DNA of 14,158 bases from CAXGUU01 sp964012875 (GTDB lineage: Bacteria; Pseudomonadota; Gammaproteobacteria; Ga0077536). Shown in pieces: positions 1 through 6,833 of this stretch (its first letter is position 1; every line of letters starts with the position of its first letter). Location: positions 1 to 14,158 of the forward strand of contig CAXGUU010000049.1 in NCBI GenBank assembly GCA_964012875.1, in the 5' to 3' direction. The notes below the pieces were generated by a model, which saw only the letters and a program-made list of their open reading frames with translations, was not told where the DNA came from and did not search any database. The position numbers and the translations under genes are program-made.

Positions 1-299
1 AGGTTCAAAGTGCAGTCCGGCCGCCTGTCGCGAAACGCTGTCAGGGTGTCGACAGTGTAACTGACCCCTTCGCGTTCCAGTTCGCAGGCGTCCAGCACTA
101 AAGGCGGCTCAATCGCGGCGTTCAACATCGCCTCGCGATCAACGTCACTCGCAGATGGCGGTGGTCGATGATGGGGCGTACTTAGCGGGATCAGACGAAC
201 CTCCTCAAAGCCGAACGCCTCGGCGACTTCTATGGCGATGCGCAGGTGCCCGTTATGGACCGGATCGAATGTGCCGCCGAGAATTCCGATCGAATTCAT
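1..299 (-). CDS. nadD: Nicotinate-nucleotide adenylyltransferase, partial (C-terminus missing)
   Basis: NadD joins nicotinate mononucleotide and ATP to make deamido-NAD in the cytoplasm, the penultimate step of NAD synthesis. The protein starts at the ATG whose first base is 299 and reads MNSIGILGGTFDPVHNGHLR. This contains the nucleotidyltransferase signature GGTFDPVHNGH, with the two histidines of the HxGH-type ATP site. About 99 residues are visible before the left edge cuts the gene, so the C-terminal half, including the family's ISSTxIR-type motif, is not seen. A GAGGG ribosome-binding site lies four bases before the ATG and supports the start. The gene begins 21 bases after the proA stop, so the two are surely cotranscribed. 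The identification is firm; completeness cannot be judged. Confidence 0.95.
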   Translation of the reverse strand, partial: MNSIGILGGTFDPVHNGHLRIAIEVAEAFGFEEVRLIPLSTPHHRPPPSASDVDREAMLNAAIEPPLVLDACELEREGVSYTVDTLTAFRDRRPDCTLN

Positions 300-320
300 A
301 TGGCCCTCAATCGTACTGCG

Positions 321-1598
321 TTACTGACGGATATGACCGTCCCCGAGCACGATCCACTTTTGTGAAGTCAGGCCTTCGAGGCCGACCGGACCGCGGGCAT
401 GAAACTTGTCCGTACTGATGCCGATCTCAGCACCTAAGCCGAACTCGAAACCGTCCGCGAAGCGTGTCGAAGCGTTCACCATCACGGTACTGGAATCAAC
501 GGCACTCAAAAAACGCCGCGCACGCGTGTAATTTTCGGTCACTATCGCATCAGTGTGCGCCGAACCGTATTGCCGGATGTGTTGAACAGCCGCGTCAAGG
601 TCGTCGACGACGCGCACCGCGAGAATCGGGGCAAGGTATTCCTCGTACCAGTCGTCCTCACTGGCTTTACCGATGTCGGCCGAAATCGCACGGGCGCGGG
701 CGCATCCACGTAGCTCAACGCCAGCGGCTGTGAACGCCTGCACCAGCCGCGGCAATACCTGCGCGGCAATTCCCGGCGCAAGCAGGAGGGTCTCCATCGT
801 ATTGCAGGTGCCATAGCGCTGTGTTTTGGCGTTCAGGGCGACGGCATAAGCCTTTTCGGGATCGGCGGCGTCATCGAGGAATACGTGACAGACACCGTCC
901 AGATGCTTCAGAACAGGCATGCGGGCTTCACGACTGACCCGCTCAATCAGACCTTTCCCGCCGCGTGGCACGATCATATCGATGGCGTCGTCGCGTTTAA
1001 GCATCAGCCCGACCACCGCTCGGTCCGTCGGTTCAACAACCTGGACTCCCGCTGCCGGCAATCCGGCAGCAGTAAGCCCGGCCTCGACGCAGCCGGCGAT
1101 CAGCTGGTTCGAGCGCATTGCCTCTGAACCACCGCGCAGAATCGCCGCATTGCCGGACTTCAGGCACAACGCCGCAGCATCAGCGGTGACGTTAGGGCGC
1201 GACTCAAAAATAATGCCGATGACGCCGAGCGGCACGCGCATGCGCCCAATCTGAATGCCACTTGGCCGGTATTTGAATTCAGACATTTGCCCGACCGGAT
1301 CGGGTAACTCGGATACTTCGAGCACGCCGTCGGCCATGCTCTGCACCCTATCGGGCGTCAGCTCCAGCCGGTCAAGCAGCGCCTGTTCAAGACCCGCGGC
1401 GGCCTTAAGATCTTCGTGATTGGCCGCCAGTATGGCGTCCTCACGCTCACGAATCGTCGCCGCAACGGACACTAATGCAGCATTTTTGGCCGCCGTGCTG
1501 GCCTCGGCCATCGATGGCGTTGCCGCGCGGGCGCGCGCTACCAGGTCGTCTACATAAACGTCGATGTCACCAGTACCTTTGTTAGCTCGTGCAGCCAT
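321..1598 (-). CDS. proA: Gamma-glutamyl phosphate reductase
   Basis: ProA reduces gamma-glutamyl phosphate with NADPH to glutamate-5-semialdehyde, the second step of proline synthesis, in the cytoplasm. The frame gives 425 residues from the ATG at 1598 (MAARANKGTG), close to the usual 417 or so. Family landmarks in order are RRVPLGVIGxI-like (RMRVPLGVIGIIFESRPNVT), LCLKSGNAAILRGG, the catalytic cysteine at about residue 265 in NAKTQRYGTCNT, and near the C-terminus VNASTRFADGFEFGLGAEIG followed by HARGPVGLEGLTSQKW. The frame also has a TTG at 1646, but the extra 16 residues do not resemble the family, so ATG 1598 is preferred; no strong ribosome-binding site is seen there. The gene sits between holA and nadD without its usual partner proB, in line with a shared transcript. 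Confidence 0.96.
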   Translation of the reverse strand: MAARANKGTGDIDVYVDDLVARARAATPSMAEASTAAKNAALVSVAATIREREDAILAANHEDLKAAAGLEQALLDRLELTPDRVQSMADGVLEVSELPDPVGQMSEFKYRPSGIQIGRMRVPLGVIGIIFESRPNVTADAAALCLKSGNAAILRGGSEAMRSNQLIAGCVEAGLTAAGLPAAGVQVVEPTDRAVVGLMLKRDDAIDMIVPRGGKGLIERVSREARMPVLKHLDGVCHVFLDDAADPEKAYAVALNAKTQRYGTCNTMETLLLAPGIAAQVLPRLVQAFTAAGVELRGCARARAISADIGKASEDDWYEEYLAPILAVRVVDDLDAAVQHIRQYGSAHTDAIVTENYTRARRFLSAVDSSTVMVNASTRFADGFEFGLGAEIGISTDKFHARGPVGLEGLTSQKWIVLGDGHIRQ

Positions 1599-1704
1599 GT
1601 TCCATAGGCGATTTCGCGGATTGGGGGAGGCGCAGTTTAACTGCAAGGCATCGCTGAGTACGAATCCGGTCTGACCCGCGAAGACACTGTCGGTAGCCTG
1701 GCGC

Positions 1705-2736
1705 TCAGCTGACGGCAGCCTGCCGGCCGCCGCAGAAGCGCATCAGCAGGCATTCTATTTCGTCCCATGGCAACGCCGTTCTGGCGCCCTTGATGCCCAT
1801 ATCGATGCGGTTGATCTCGACCCGGAAGCTCGCCATCTCGGCGACCGTAAAGGTCTGCAACACGCGCCCGGTCAGCGATTTTCGATTACTCCAGACCCGG
1901 TGCAGATCGAGCACGCGGCCGACGTTTTCACCACGGTTAACGGCTTCGGCCATAACGCACAGCGAACGCAATTCGCGCGCCAGTGCCCAGGCGACGAGGA
2001 CGGCTTCGGTGCCTTCTTCGCGTAAGCCACGCACAACGCGGACCGCACGATTCAGGTCGAAGCCCAGCATGGCGTCGACCAACTGAAACACGTCAAATCG
2101 GGCGCTGTCGGTGACCGCGTTGATGATATCAGTCAAGTCGATATCGGCGTGGTCGACTGTCAGACAAAGTTTTTCAACTTCCTGGGCCGCGGCGAGCAGA
2201 TTACCTTCCACACGATCAGAAATCAGCTGGCCGGCCTCAGTCGATAGTCGTTTGCCATAACGCCCGGCCCGGCGTCTCAGCCACGATGGCAATTGCCGCG
2301 CCGGCAGATCCCGCACGTTGACGCTGAGAGCGTGTTGCTCAAGCAACTTGAACCAACGTGCGTTACGCGCCCTAGCATCTGGCTTGGCCGCGGTCACGAG
2401 GTAAACGTCATCACTTTGTAGACCATCAACAAGGCCCTCAAGCACTTCAGTGCCGCGCTTGTCCGGCTTCTTGGCGCCAAGCCTCACCTCGATCAGGCGT
2501 TGGCTGGCGAACAGGGACATTGCCCCTTGTTCAGCGCGCAATTCATCCCAGTCCGAGCTGCTTTCGATGGAGATGACTCTGCGTTCAGAAACCCCAAGGC
2601 GCTCTGCCGCCGCGCGCAAGGCATCGACGATCTCTGTCGTCTGCAAAGGCTCGTCTCCATAGACGAAATACATGGGCGTCAGACCTTGGGCAGAGCCCAG
2701 GGCTTCAAGCAAGCTGTCTGCAGATTGTTGCGGCAT
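1705..2736 (-). CDS. holA: DNA polymerase III subunit delta
   Basis: HolA is the delta subunit of the clamp-loader complex. It opens the beta sliding clamp so the clamp can be placed on primed DNA during replication. The product is 343 residues, the same length as the E. coli protein. It starts MPQQSADSLLEALGSAQGLT, followed by the family's N-terminal pattern MYFVYGDEPLQTTEIVDALR and a typical domain III region with SARFDVFQLVDAMLG. The fold is AAA+-like but, as usual for delta, I see no Walker A motif, so no ATPase activity is expected. The ATG at 2736 has only a weak ribosome-binding site. The gene follows lptE after 107 bases and precedes proA by 106 bases. I see no terminator in either gap. 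The leuS-lptE-holA order is strongly conserved in Gammaproteobacteria. Confidence 0.94.
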   Translation of the reverse strand: MPQQSADSLLEALGSAQGLTPMYFVYGDEPLQTTEIVDALRAAAERLGVSERRVISIESSSDWDELRAEQGAMSLFASQRLIEVRLGAKKPDKRGTEVLEGLVDGLQSDDVYLVTAAKPDARARNARWFKLLEQHALSVNVRDLPARQLPSWLRRRAGRYGKRLSTEAGQLISDRVEGNLLAAAQEVEKLCLTVDHADIDLTDIINAVTDSARFDVFQLVDAMLGFDLNRAVRVVRGLREEGTEAVLVAWALARELRSLCVMAEAVNRGENVGRVLDLHRVWSNRKSLTGRVLQTFTVAEMASFRVEINRIDMGIKGARTALPWDEIECLLMRFCGGRQAAVS

Positions 2737-2843
2737 CGTTTCTGGCGTGCCTGCCTAGCCCATTGCTGGACGAAAGTCCCGAGTCGCGACGGTACTGCAC
2801 AAAACCCCCGTCAGCACTACTTCAACTATTTTCGAGCCCGTTT

Positions 2844-3431
2844 CTATTGGCCTGCGCCGGAACTCTGTTCAACGACGTCTTTACCTGTGGCGGTTGACTG
2901 CGGCAGTTTCAAAGCCGCTACCCTGAGCGCAATCGCCGTCGCTGCAAACTTTGCCAGATCACCCCGTACTACGCTGTCCTGCTCCGTCGTGCCGAGGACT
3001 GATCCTTCGTCAAAGGTGTAATCCAGCTGCCAGAAAATCGTTTCTCGCGGAATCAACAGTTCGCCGGTCGCGGCGCGAACCAGAAACTCCGTAAACAGAG
3101 CCACTTCGACCTCGCTGACCTTGCCGCGCGCGGGATCGACCGCCAATATGCGCCGGTCGAAACGTTGGCCGATGACTTCAACAACCAGGTCGGCCTCAGT
3201 CCGTTCGGACGCGAGCTCCGCACCACGATCGGAAAGCTCCTTTCTCAGAGCTGGGCCGACATAACGCGCGCCGGTGGACTTGACAAAAATCCGGTTGTTC
3301 AGCGCCGCCTGCTTGTCAGTGCTGCCCTGGGTACCACGCAGGTGCCAACCGCCACAGGCCGCAAGCATCACGGCCAGCAACAGCAATGACGCGATGCGAA
3401 TGAGGGGCGGGTATTTATTCGGCGACAACAA
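2844..3431 (-). CDS. lptE: LPS-assembly lipoprotein LptE
   Basis: LptE is an outer-membrane lipoprotein that plugs the LptD barrel and helps insert lipopolysaccharide into the outer leaflet. The 195-residue product has a lipoprotein signal: a short positively charged start, a hydrophobic stretch at residues 13-24, and the lipobox LAAC with Cys26 as the lipidation site. It is followed by GGWHLRG, the family's typical opening. Pattern and position right after leuS leave little doubt. The start is unusual: no ATG is available before the signal peptide, and the frame opens at TTG codons at 3431 and 3428. A GGTGA sequence lies just upstream, three bases from the first TTG and six from the second, so the second may be the real start. 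The gene overlaps the 3' end of leuS by 14-17 bases, which suggests translational coupling. Confidence 0.9.
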   Translation of the reverse strand: MLSPNKYPPLIRIASLLLLAVMLAACGGWHLRGTQGSTDKQAALNNRIFVKSTGARYVGPALRKELSDRGAELASERTEADLVVEVIGQRFDRRILAVDPARGKVSEVEVALFTEFLVRAATGELLIPRETIFWQLDYTFDEGSVLGTTEQDSVVRGDLAKFAATAIALRVAALKLPQSTATGKDVVEQSSGAGQ

Positions 3432-6009
3432 TGTTCACCAGTTTTTTAGGCACAACGATGATTTTCCGCACAGTTTTACCAGCAGTAAAGCGCTTGACGT
3501 TCGCATCTGCAAGGGCCGCTGCCTCACAGTCAGGCTTGTCGGCATCGGCCCCAACCGAAATCACTGCCCGTTTGCGGCCGTTGACCTGCACTACCAGCTC
3601 AATCTCATCGCGAACTAACGCGCTGTCATCGACGCGCGGCCAGCTGACGTCGGTGACAGGATCTTCGTGACCGAGGCCGGCCCACAATACGGCGCTGGCG
3701 TGCGGCACGATGGGCGACAATAACAAAACCACCGCCTCAAGCCCTTCCTGCTTGACCGCCAACGTCTGTCCATCGGATGAGTCCAGGCGATTCAAGTGAT
3801 TGACCAACTCCATGACTGCCGCGATAGCGGTATTGAATTTGTAGCGTCTCGAAATGTCGTCCGACACTTTATCAATGGTCTCGTGAATGTGTCGCCGAAC
3901 GGTTTTCAGCTCGCCGGACAGGCTGCCGACCACAAGCGCAGGCGGCGTACCGCCGGAGGCATGTTCGCGCGTCAATCGCCACAATGATTTGAGAAAACGG
4001 AAAGCACCCTCGACCGCGCTGTCCGACCATTCCAGCGATTGATCCGGCGGAGCGGCAAACATCGTGTAAAGCCGAACGGTATCCGCGCCATAGCGATCGA
4101 TCAGGGTCTGCGGATCAACGCCGTTGTTTTTTGACTTCGACATTTTTTCGACTGCACCGATTTCTACCGGCTGGCCATCAGCGCTCAGGCGCGCAGAAAT
4201 CGCTCGTCCCTTGTCGTCAGTTTCGACTTCAACATCGCTTGGATTGAAGTATTGCTTGCGCCCGTTTTCCGCGTCGCGAAAGTAGGTTTCCTTACAGACC
4301 ATCACCTGCGTCAACATGCGGCTGAATGGCTCGTCGGATTTGACCAGACCGGCGTCACGCATCGCCTTGTGAAAGAAGCGGGCGTAAAGTAAGTGCAATA
4401 CCGCGTGTTCGATGCCGCCAATGTAAATATCGACCGGCATCCAGTAGTCAACGCGCTCATCGACCATGCCGTCAGCGCCGGGGCAGGCGAACCTGGAGAA
4501 GTACCACGACGATTCGAAGAACGTATCAAATGTATCGGTCTCGCGGCGCACCTTGCTGCCATCCGGCAGGGTTGTATTGAGAAATTCCGGCATGTCGCGT
4601 AGCGGTGAAACAACGCCTTCCCACTCGATGTCTTCCGGTAATAGCACCGGCAGGCACTCATCAGCCTCCGGTACCGGTTGACCGTCTTCACCGTAAACAA
4701 CAGGTATCGGGCAACCCCAGTAGCGCTGGCGCGAAACCAACCAGTCACGCAACCGATATTGCACCCGCCGCTCTGCCTTGGATTCTGACTCGAGGCGCGC
4801 GGCAATAGCATCGAAGGCGGCCTTGAATTCGAGACCGTCAAACTCGCCGCTGTTGATCACCAGACCGTAGTCAGTAAACGCCTCACCAGCTGCGATTTCG
4901 CTGCCGTCGACCGGCGCCACGACCTGCCGTATGGGCAGACCGTAGGTTTCAGCGAATTCGTAATCGCGTTGATCATGCGCGGGCACAGACATCACGGCCC
5001 CCGTGCCGTAGCCCATCAACACGAAATTTGCGACCCACACCGGCATCGGGTCGCCGGTTAGCGGATGGGTGACATCGAGCCCTAAGGCCATGCCGCGCTT
5101 TTCCATTTTTTCGAGCACCGCCTCGGAGGTCGATTGCGACCGGCAGCTGTCGATAAAACCCTGCAGCTCTGGATTGGATGCTGCTGCCTCACGCGCCAAC
5201 GAATGCTCCGGTGCAACCGCCATATAAGTGGCGCCCATCAGCGTGTCGGGCCGGGTCGTGAACACTTCCAGATCGCCCGTACCATTGGCCAGCGCAAATT
5301 TGATGGAGAGACCTTCGGACCGACCAATCCAGTTGCGTTGCATAGTTTTTACTGCTTCCGGCCAGTGATCCATGCGATCAAGCTCTTCCAGCAGTTCGTC
5401 CGCATAAGCCGTGATGCGCAAATACCACTGCGGCAGTTCGCGCCGCTCCACCGGCACGCCGGAGCGCCACCCGCAGCCGTCAATGACCTGCTCGTTGGCG
5501 AGTACTGTTTGCTCTATCGGGTCCCAGTTCACCACCGCGGTATCGCGATAAACCAGCCCTTTTTTAAACAGGCGTGCAAAAAACCACTGCTCCCAGCGGT
5601 AGTAGTCAGGCTCGCAGGTAGCCAGTTCGCGATCCCAGTCATAAGCGAAACCGAGGCGTTCCAGCTGCGCGCGCATATATTCAATATTTGAACGCGTCCA
5701 TTCAGCCGGCGGGATCTTGTTTTCGATGGCGGCATTTTCTGCCGGCAATCCGAACGCATCCCATCCCATTGGTTGCATGACATTCTTGCCGAGCATCCGC
5801 TGATAGCGCGATATGACGTCACCGATAGTGTAGTTTCGCACATGCCCCATGTGCAGGCGCCCGCTCGGATAGGGGAACATGCACAGGCAATAGAACTTTT
5901 CGCGGTCGGGATCTTCAGTGACCTTGAAGACCTGGTTCTGTGACCAGAATTCCTGGACGGCCGGCTCGATAGCCGCCGGTTCGTAGCGCTCGGTGAGCAG
6001 CTTTTGCAT
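3415..6009 (-). CDS. leuS: Leucyl-tRNA synthetase
   Basis: LeuS is a cytoplasmic class I aminoacyl-tRNA synthetase that charges tRNA-Leu and edits mischarged products. It is 864 residues, against 860 in E. coli. The HIGH motif is HMGH at residues 53-56, after FPYPSGRL. The CP1 editing domain shows the threonine-rich FTTRPDTLMGATYMAVAPEH and the GYGTGAVMSVPAHDQRD segment. The catalytic loop KMSKS is at residues 622-626, followed by KNNGVDP. A tRNA-binding anticodon domain and a small C-terminal domain complete the protein. The ATG at 6009 gives the normal N-terminus MQKLLTERYEP; a modest GAAGGG lies about 12 bases upstream. It is the first gene of the apparent leuS-lptE-holA-proA-nadD operon and is separated from comEA by a terminator. 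Confidence 0.98.
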   Translation of the reverse strand: MQKLLTERYEPAAIEPAVQEFWSQNQVFKVTEDPDREKFYCLCMFPYPSGRLHMGHVRNYTIGDVISRYQRMLGKNVMQPMGWDAFGLPAENAAIENKIPPAEWTRSNIEYMRAQLERLGFAYDWDRELATCEPDYYRWEQWFFARLFKKGLVYRDTAVVNWDPIEQTVLANEQVIDGCGWRSGVPVERRELPQWYLRITAYADELLEELDRMDHWPEAVKTMQRNWIGRSEGLSIKFALANGTGDLEVFTTRPDTLMGATYMAVAPEHSLAREAAASNPELQGFIDSCRSQSTSEAVLEKMEKRGMALGLDVTHPLTGDPMPVWVANFVLMGYGTGAVMSVPAHDQRDYEFAETYGLPIRQVVAPVDGSEIAAGEAFTDYGLVINSGEFDGLEFKAAFDAIAARLESESKAERRVQYRLRDWLVSRQRYWGCPIPVVYGEDGQPVPEADECLPVLLPEDIEWEGVVSPLRDMPEFLNTTLPDGSKVRRETDTFDTFFESSWYFSRFACPGADGMVDERVDYWMPVDIYIGGIEHAVLHLLYARFFHKAMRDAGLVKSDEPFSRMLTQVMVCKETYFRDAENGRKQYFNPSDVEVETDDKGRAISARLSADGQPVEIGAVEKMSKSKNNGVDPQTLIDRYGADTVRLYTMFAAPPDQSLEWSDSAVEGAFRFLKSLWRLTREHASGGTPPALVVGSLSGELKTVRRHIHETIDKVSDDISRRYKFNTAIAAVMELVNHLNRLDSSDGQTLAVKQEGLEAVVLLLSPIVPHASAVLWAGLGHEDPVTDVSWPRVDDSALVRDEIELVVQVNGRKRAVISVGADADKPDCEAAALADANVKRFTAGKTVRKIIVVPKKLVNIVVAE

Positions 6010-6053
6010 CAGATTTATGCGCCCTTCGCGCGAGCCTGCCTGGGTTGCTAATC

Positions 6054-6082
6054 AGTATGGTTCGACGGATTCGGTGGACCAA
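6054..6082 (-). promoter_or_regulatory. Possible promoter of the leuS operon
   Basis: On the minus strand, TTGGTC (6077-6082) and CATACT (6054-6059) are separated by 17 bases, which is the right spacing for a sigma-70 promoter. It would give a leader of roughly 40 bases before leuS. The matches are only 3 of 6 and 4 of 6, so this is a weak call. A promoter is nonetheless expected here, because the comEA terminator isolates leuS from upstream transcription. Confidence 0.25.
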
Positions 6083-6237
6083 TTGCAGGCGAGAGGTCTG
6101 CCGATGTCGATGGTACTTGCTACGGCTGAATTAACGCCCTCGGGACGACGACAGCGAGTCGCTGAAACCATTCGACAGGCGCGGACGACAGCGGCCCGCG
6201 GCGGCGCCGAAGCATACCTTAGCCCCTGATTACAGGC

Positions 6238-6265
6238 AAAAAAACCGGCGCGACCGTGACGCCGG
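6238..6265 (-). terminator. Intrinsic terminator after comEA
   Basis: Read on the minus strand, CCGGCG (6260-6265) and CGCCGG (6245-6250) form a perfect six-base-pair GC stem around a nine-base loop, followed directly by seven T residues (6238-6244). This is a textbook Rho-independent terminator. It lies about 43 bases past the comEA stop codon and upstream of leuS, so it ends the comEA transcript and separates it from the leuS operon. Confidence 0.85.
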
Positions 6266-6307
6266 CGTGGACTAGGGAAAAATCCAAGGAGGGGGGGGGT
6301 ACGGGTG

Positions 6308-6577
6308 CTAATCAGTAGCAGCACTCAGACGATCGCGATTTTTCTTCAGCGTCGCTTCGCCGATTCCGCACACCAGTAGCAGGGCATCGACGGATTTGAA
6401 CGGCCCGTGAGCTTCCCTGAACGCAACGATGGCTTCCGCTTTAGCCGGTCCAATACCGCTGATCTCGGCCGCAAGGGTTTCCGCGTCAGCCCGATTGAGG
6501 TTAATCCTGTCGGCAGCCGTCGCGACCATCGCAACCAGGAACAAACCGACGGCCATCCATTGTTTCCATGCAGACAT
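6308..6577 (-). CDS. comEA: ComEA-type helix-hairpin-helix DNA-binding protein
   Basis: This is a small secreted protein of 89 residues. Residues 1-22 (MSAWKQWMAVGLFLVAMVATAA) look like a signal peptide. The mature part starts DRINLNRADAETLA and carries two helix-hairpin-helix motifs, around SGIGPAKAEAIVAFRE and VCGIGEATLKKNRDRL. This matches the single-domain ComEA/YbaV family, which binds incoming double-stranded DNA in the periplasm and helps pull it in during natural transformation. Some members have no proven transformation role. The start is unclear. The ATG at 6577 abuts the AAGGAG ribosome-binding site with no spacer, while the next in-frame ATG (6556) would remove the charged end of the signal peptide, so 6577 is preferred. 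The gene is alone, with its own terminator, and divergent from phoB. Confidence 0.88.
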   Translation of the reverse strand: MSAWKQWMAVGLFLVAMVATAADRINLNRADAETLAAEISGIGPAKAEAIVAFREAHGPFKSVDALLLVCGIGEATLKKNRDRLSAATD

Positions 6578-6636
6578 CTCCTTGTGGCCCGTGTCATCGA
6601 TTTAGGAACTCAAGCTTAGGTCCGGGCAGCGTGGGC

Positions 6637-6712
6637 AGCGAGCCGGTTCTTTTCGGGTGGCGGGCGAATTCGCCAGGAATTCTTCCCGAAAATTCAGCTT
6701 GGCCGGCTCGCT
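6637..6712. repeat. Nested inverted repeat (large stem-loop)
   Basis: Two arms pair perfectly: AGCGAGCCGG (6637-6646) with CCGGCTCGCT (6703-6712), and inside them TTTTCGGG (6650-6657) with CCCGAAAA (6685-6692). The apex contains the 12-base palindrome GGCGAATTCGCC (6663-6674). In plus-strand RNA the outer stem can extend by two U-G pairs. No T-run follows on either strand and no gene ends here, so it is not an intrinsic terminator. It could be a regulator site, a structured RNA or a remnant of a small palindromic repeat; the sequence does not decide. Confidence 0.75.
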
Positions 6713-6766
6713 CCAATCGGGCGATCCGGCATGGACGCACACTGCTAAACCGTTAAAACGCCATAT

Positions 6767-6803
6767 TTTTCATAAGACGGTAACATTTCACCGGTGTAAT
6801 AAT
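6767..6803 (+). promoter_or_regulatory. Pho box and -10 element of the phoB promoter
   Basis: TTTTCAT (6767-6773) and CGGTAAC (6778-6784) each match the CTGTCAT/C heptamer of the Pho box at five of seven bases. They are four bases apart, giving the 11-base period that PhoB dimers recognise. The arrangement resembles what is known of the E. coli phoB promoter, where the Pho box replaces the -35. A -10-like AATAAT (6798-6803) preceded by TGT follows 13 bases later. This points to self-activation of phoB on phosphate starvation. A transcript would start near 6810 with a leader of roughly 25 bases. Confidence 0.75.
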
Positions 6804-6833
6804 TAGCGGCCCTACAGAGGGGTTACACCCACC

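Larger units (their letters stand above)
6578..6833. other. Divergent comEA/phoB intergenic region
   Basis: This 256-base spacer carries no convincing gene. From left to right it holds the comEA ribosome-binding site, a tandem pair of GGGCAGCG units (6624-6631 and 6633-6640), a 76-base nested inverted repeat (6637-6712), a Pho box with a -10 element (6767-6803), and the short phoB leader. I could not identify a good comEA promoter. If one lies to the right of the inverted repeat, that structure would be in the comEA mRNA leader. Confidence 0.7.

Noticed and set aside
1599..1646. N-terminal extension of proA from a TTG codon
   Set aside because: The added residues do not match the ProA family and an ATG start at 1598 gives a normal length.
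5134..5691. 185-codon open frame on the plus strand, opposite leuS
   Set aside because: It lies wholly antisense to the well-conserved leuS editing and catalytic regions; no motif is seen.
6052..6324. 90-codon open frame on the minus strand between comEA and leuS
   Set aside because: It runs through the comEA terminator and the G tract, has a composition rich in Arg, Ala and Pro and no family resemblance.
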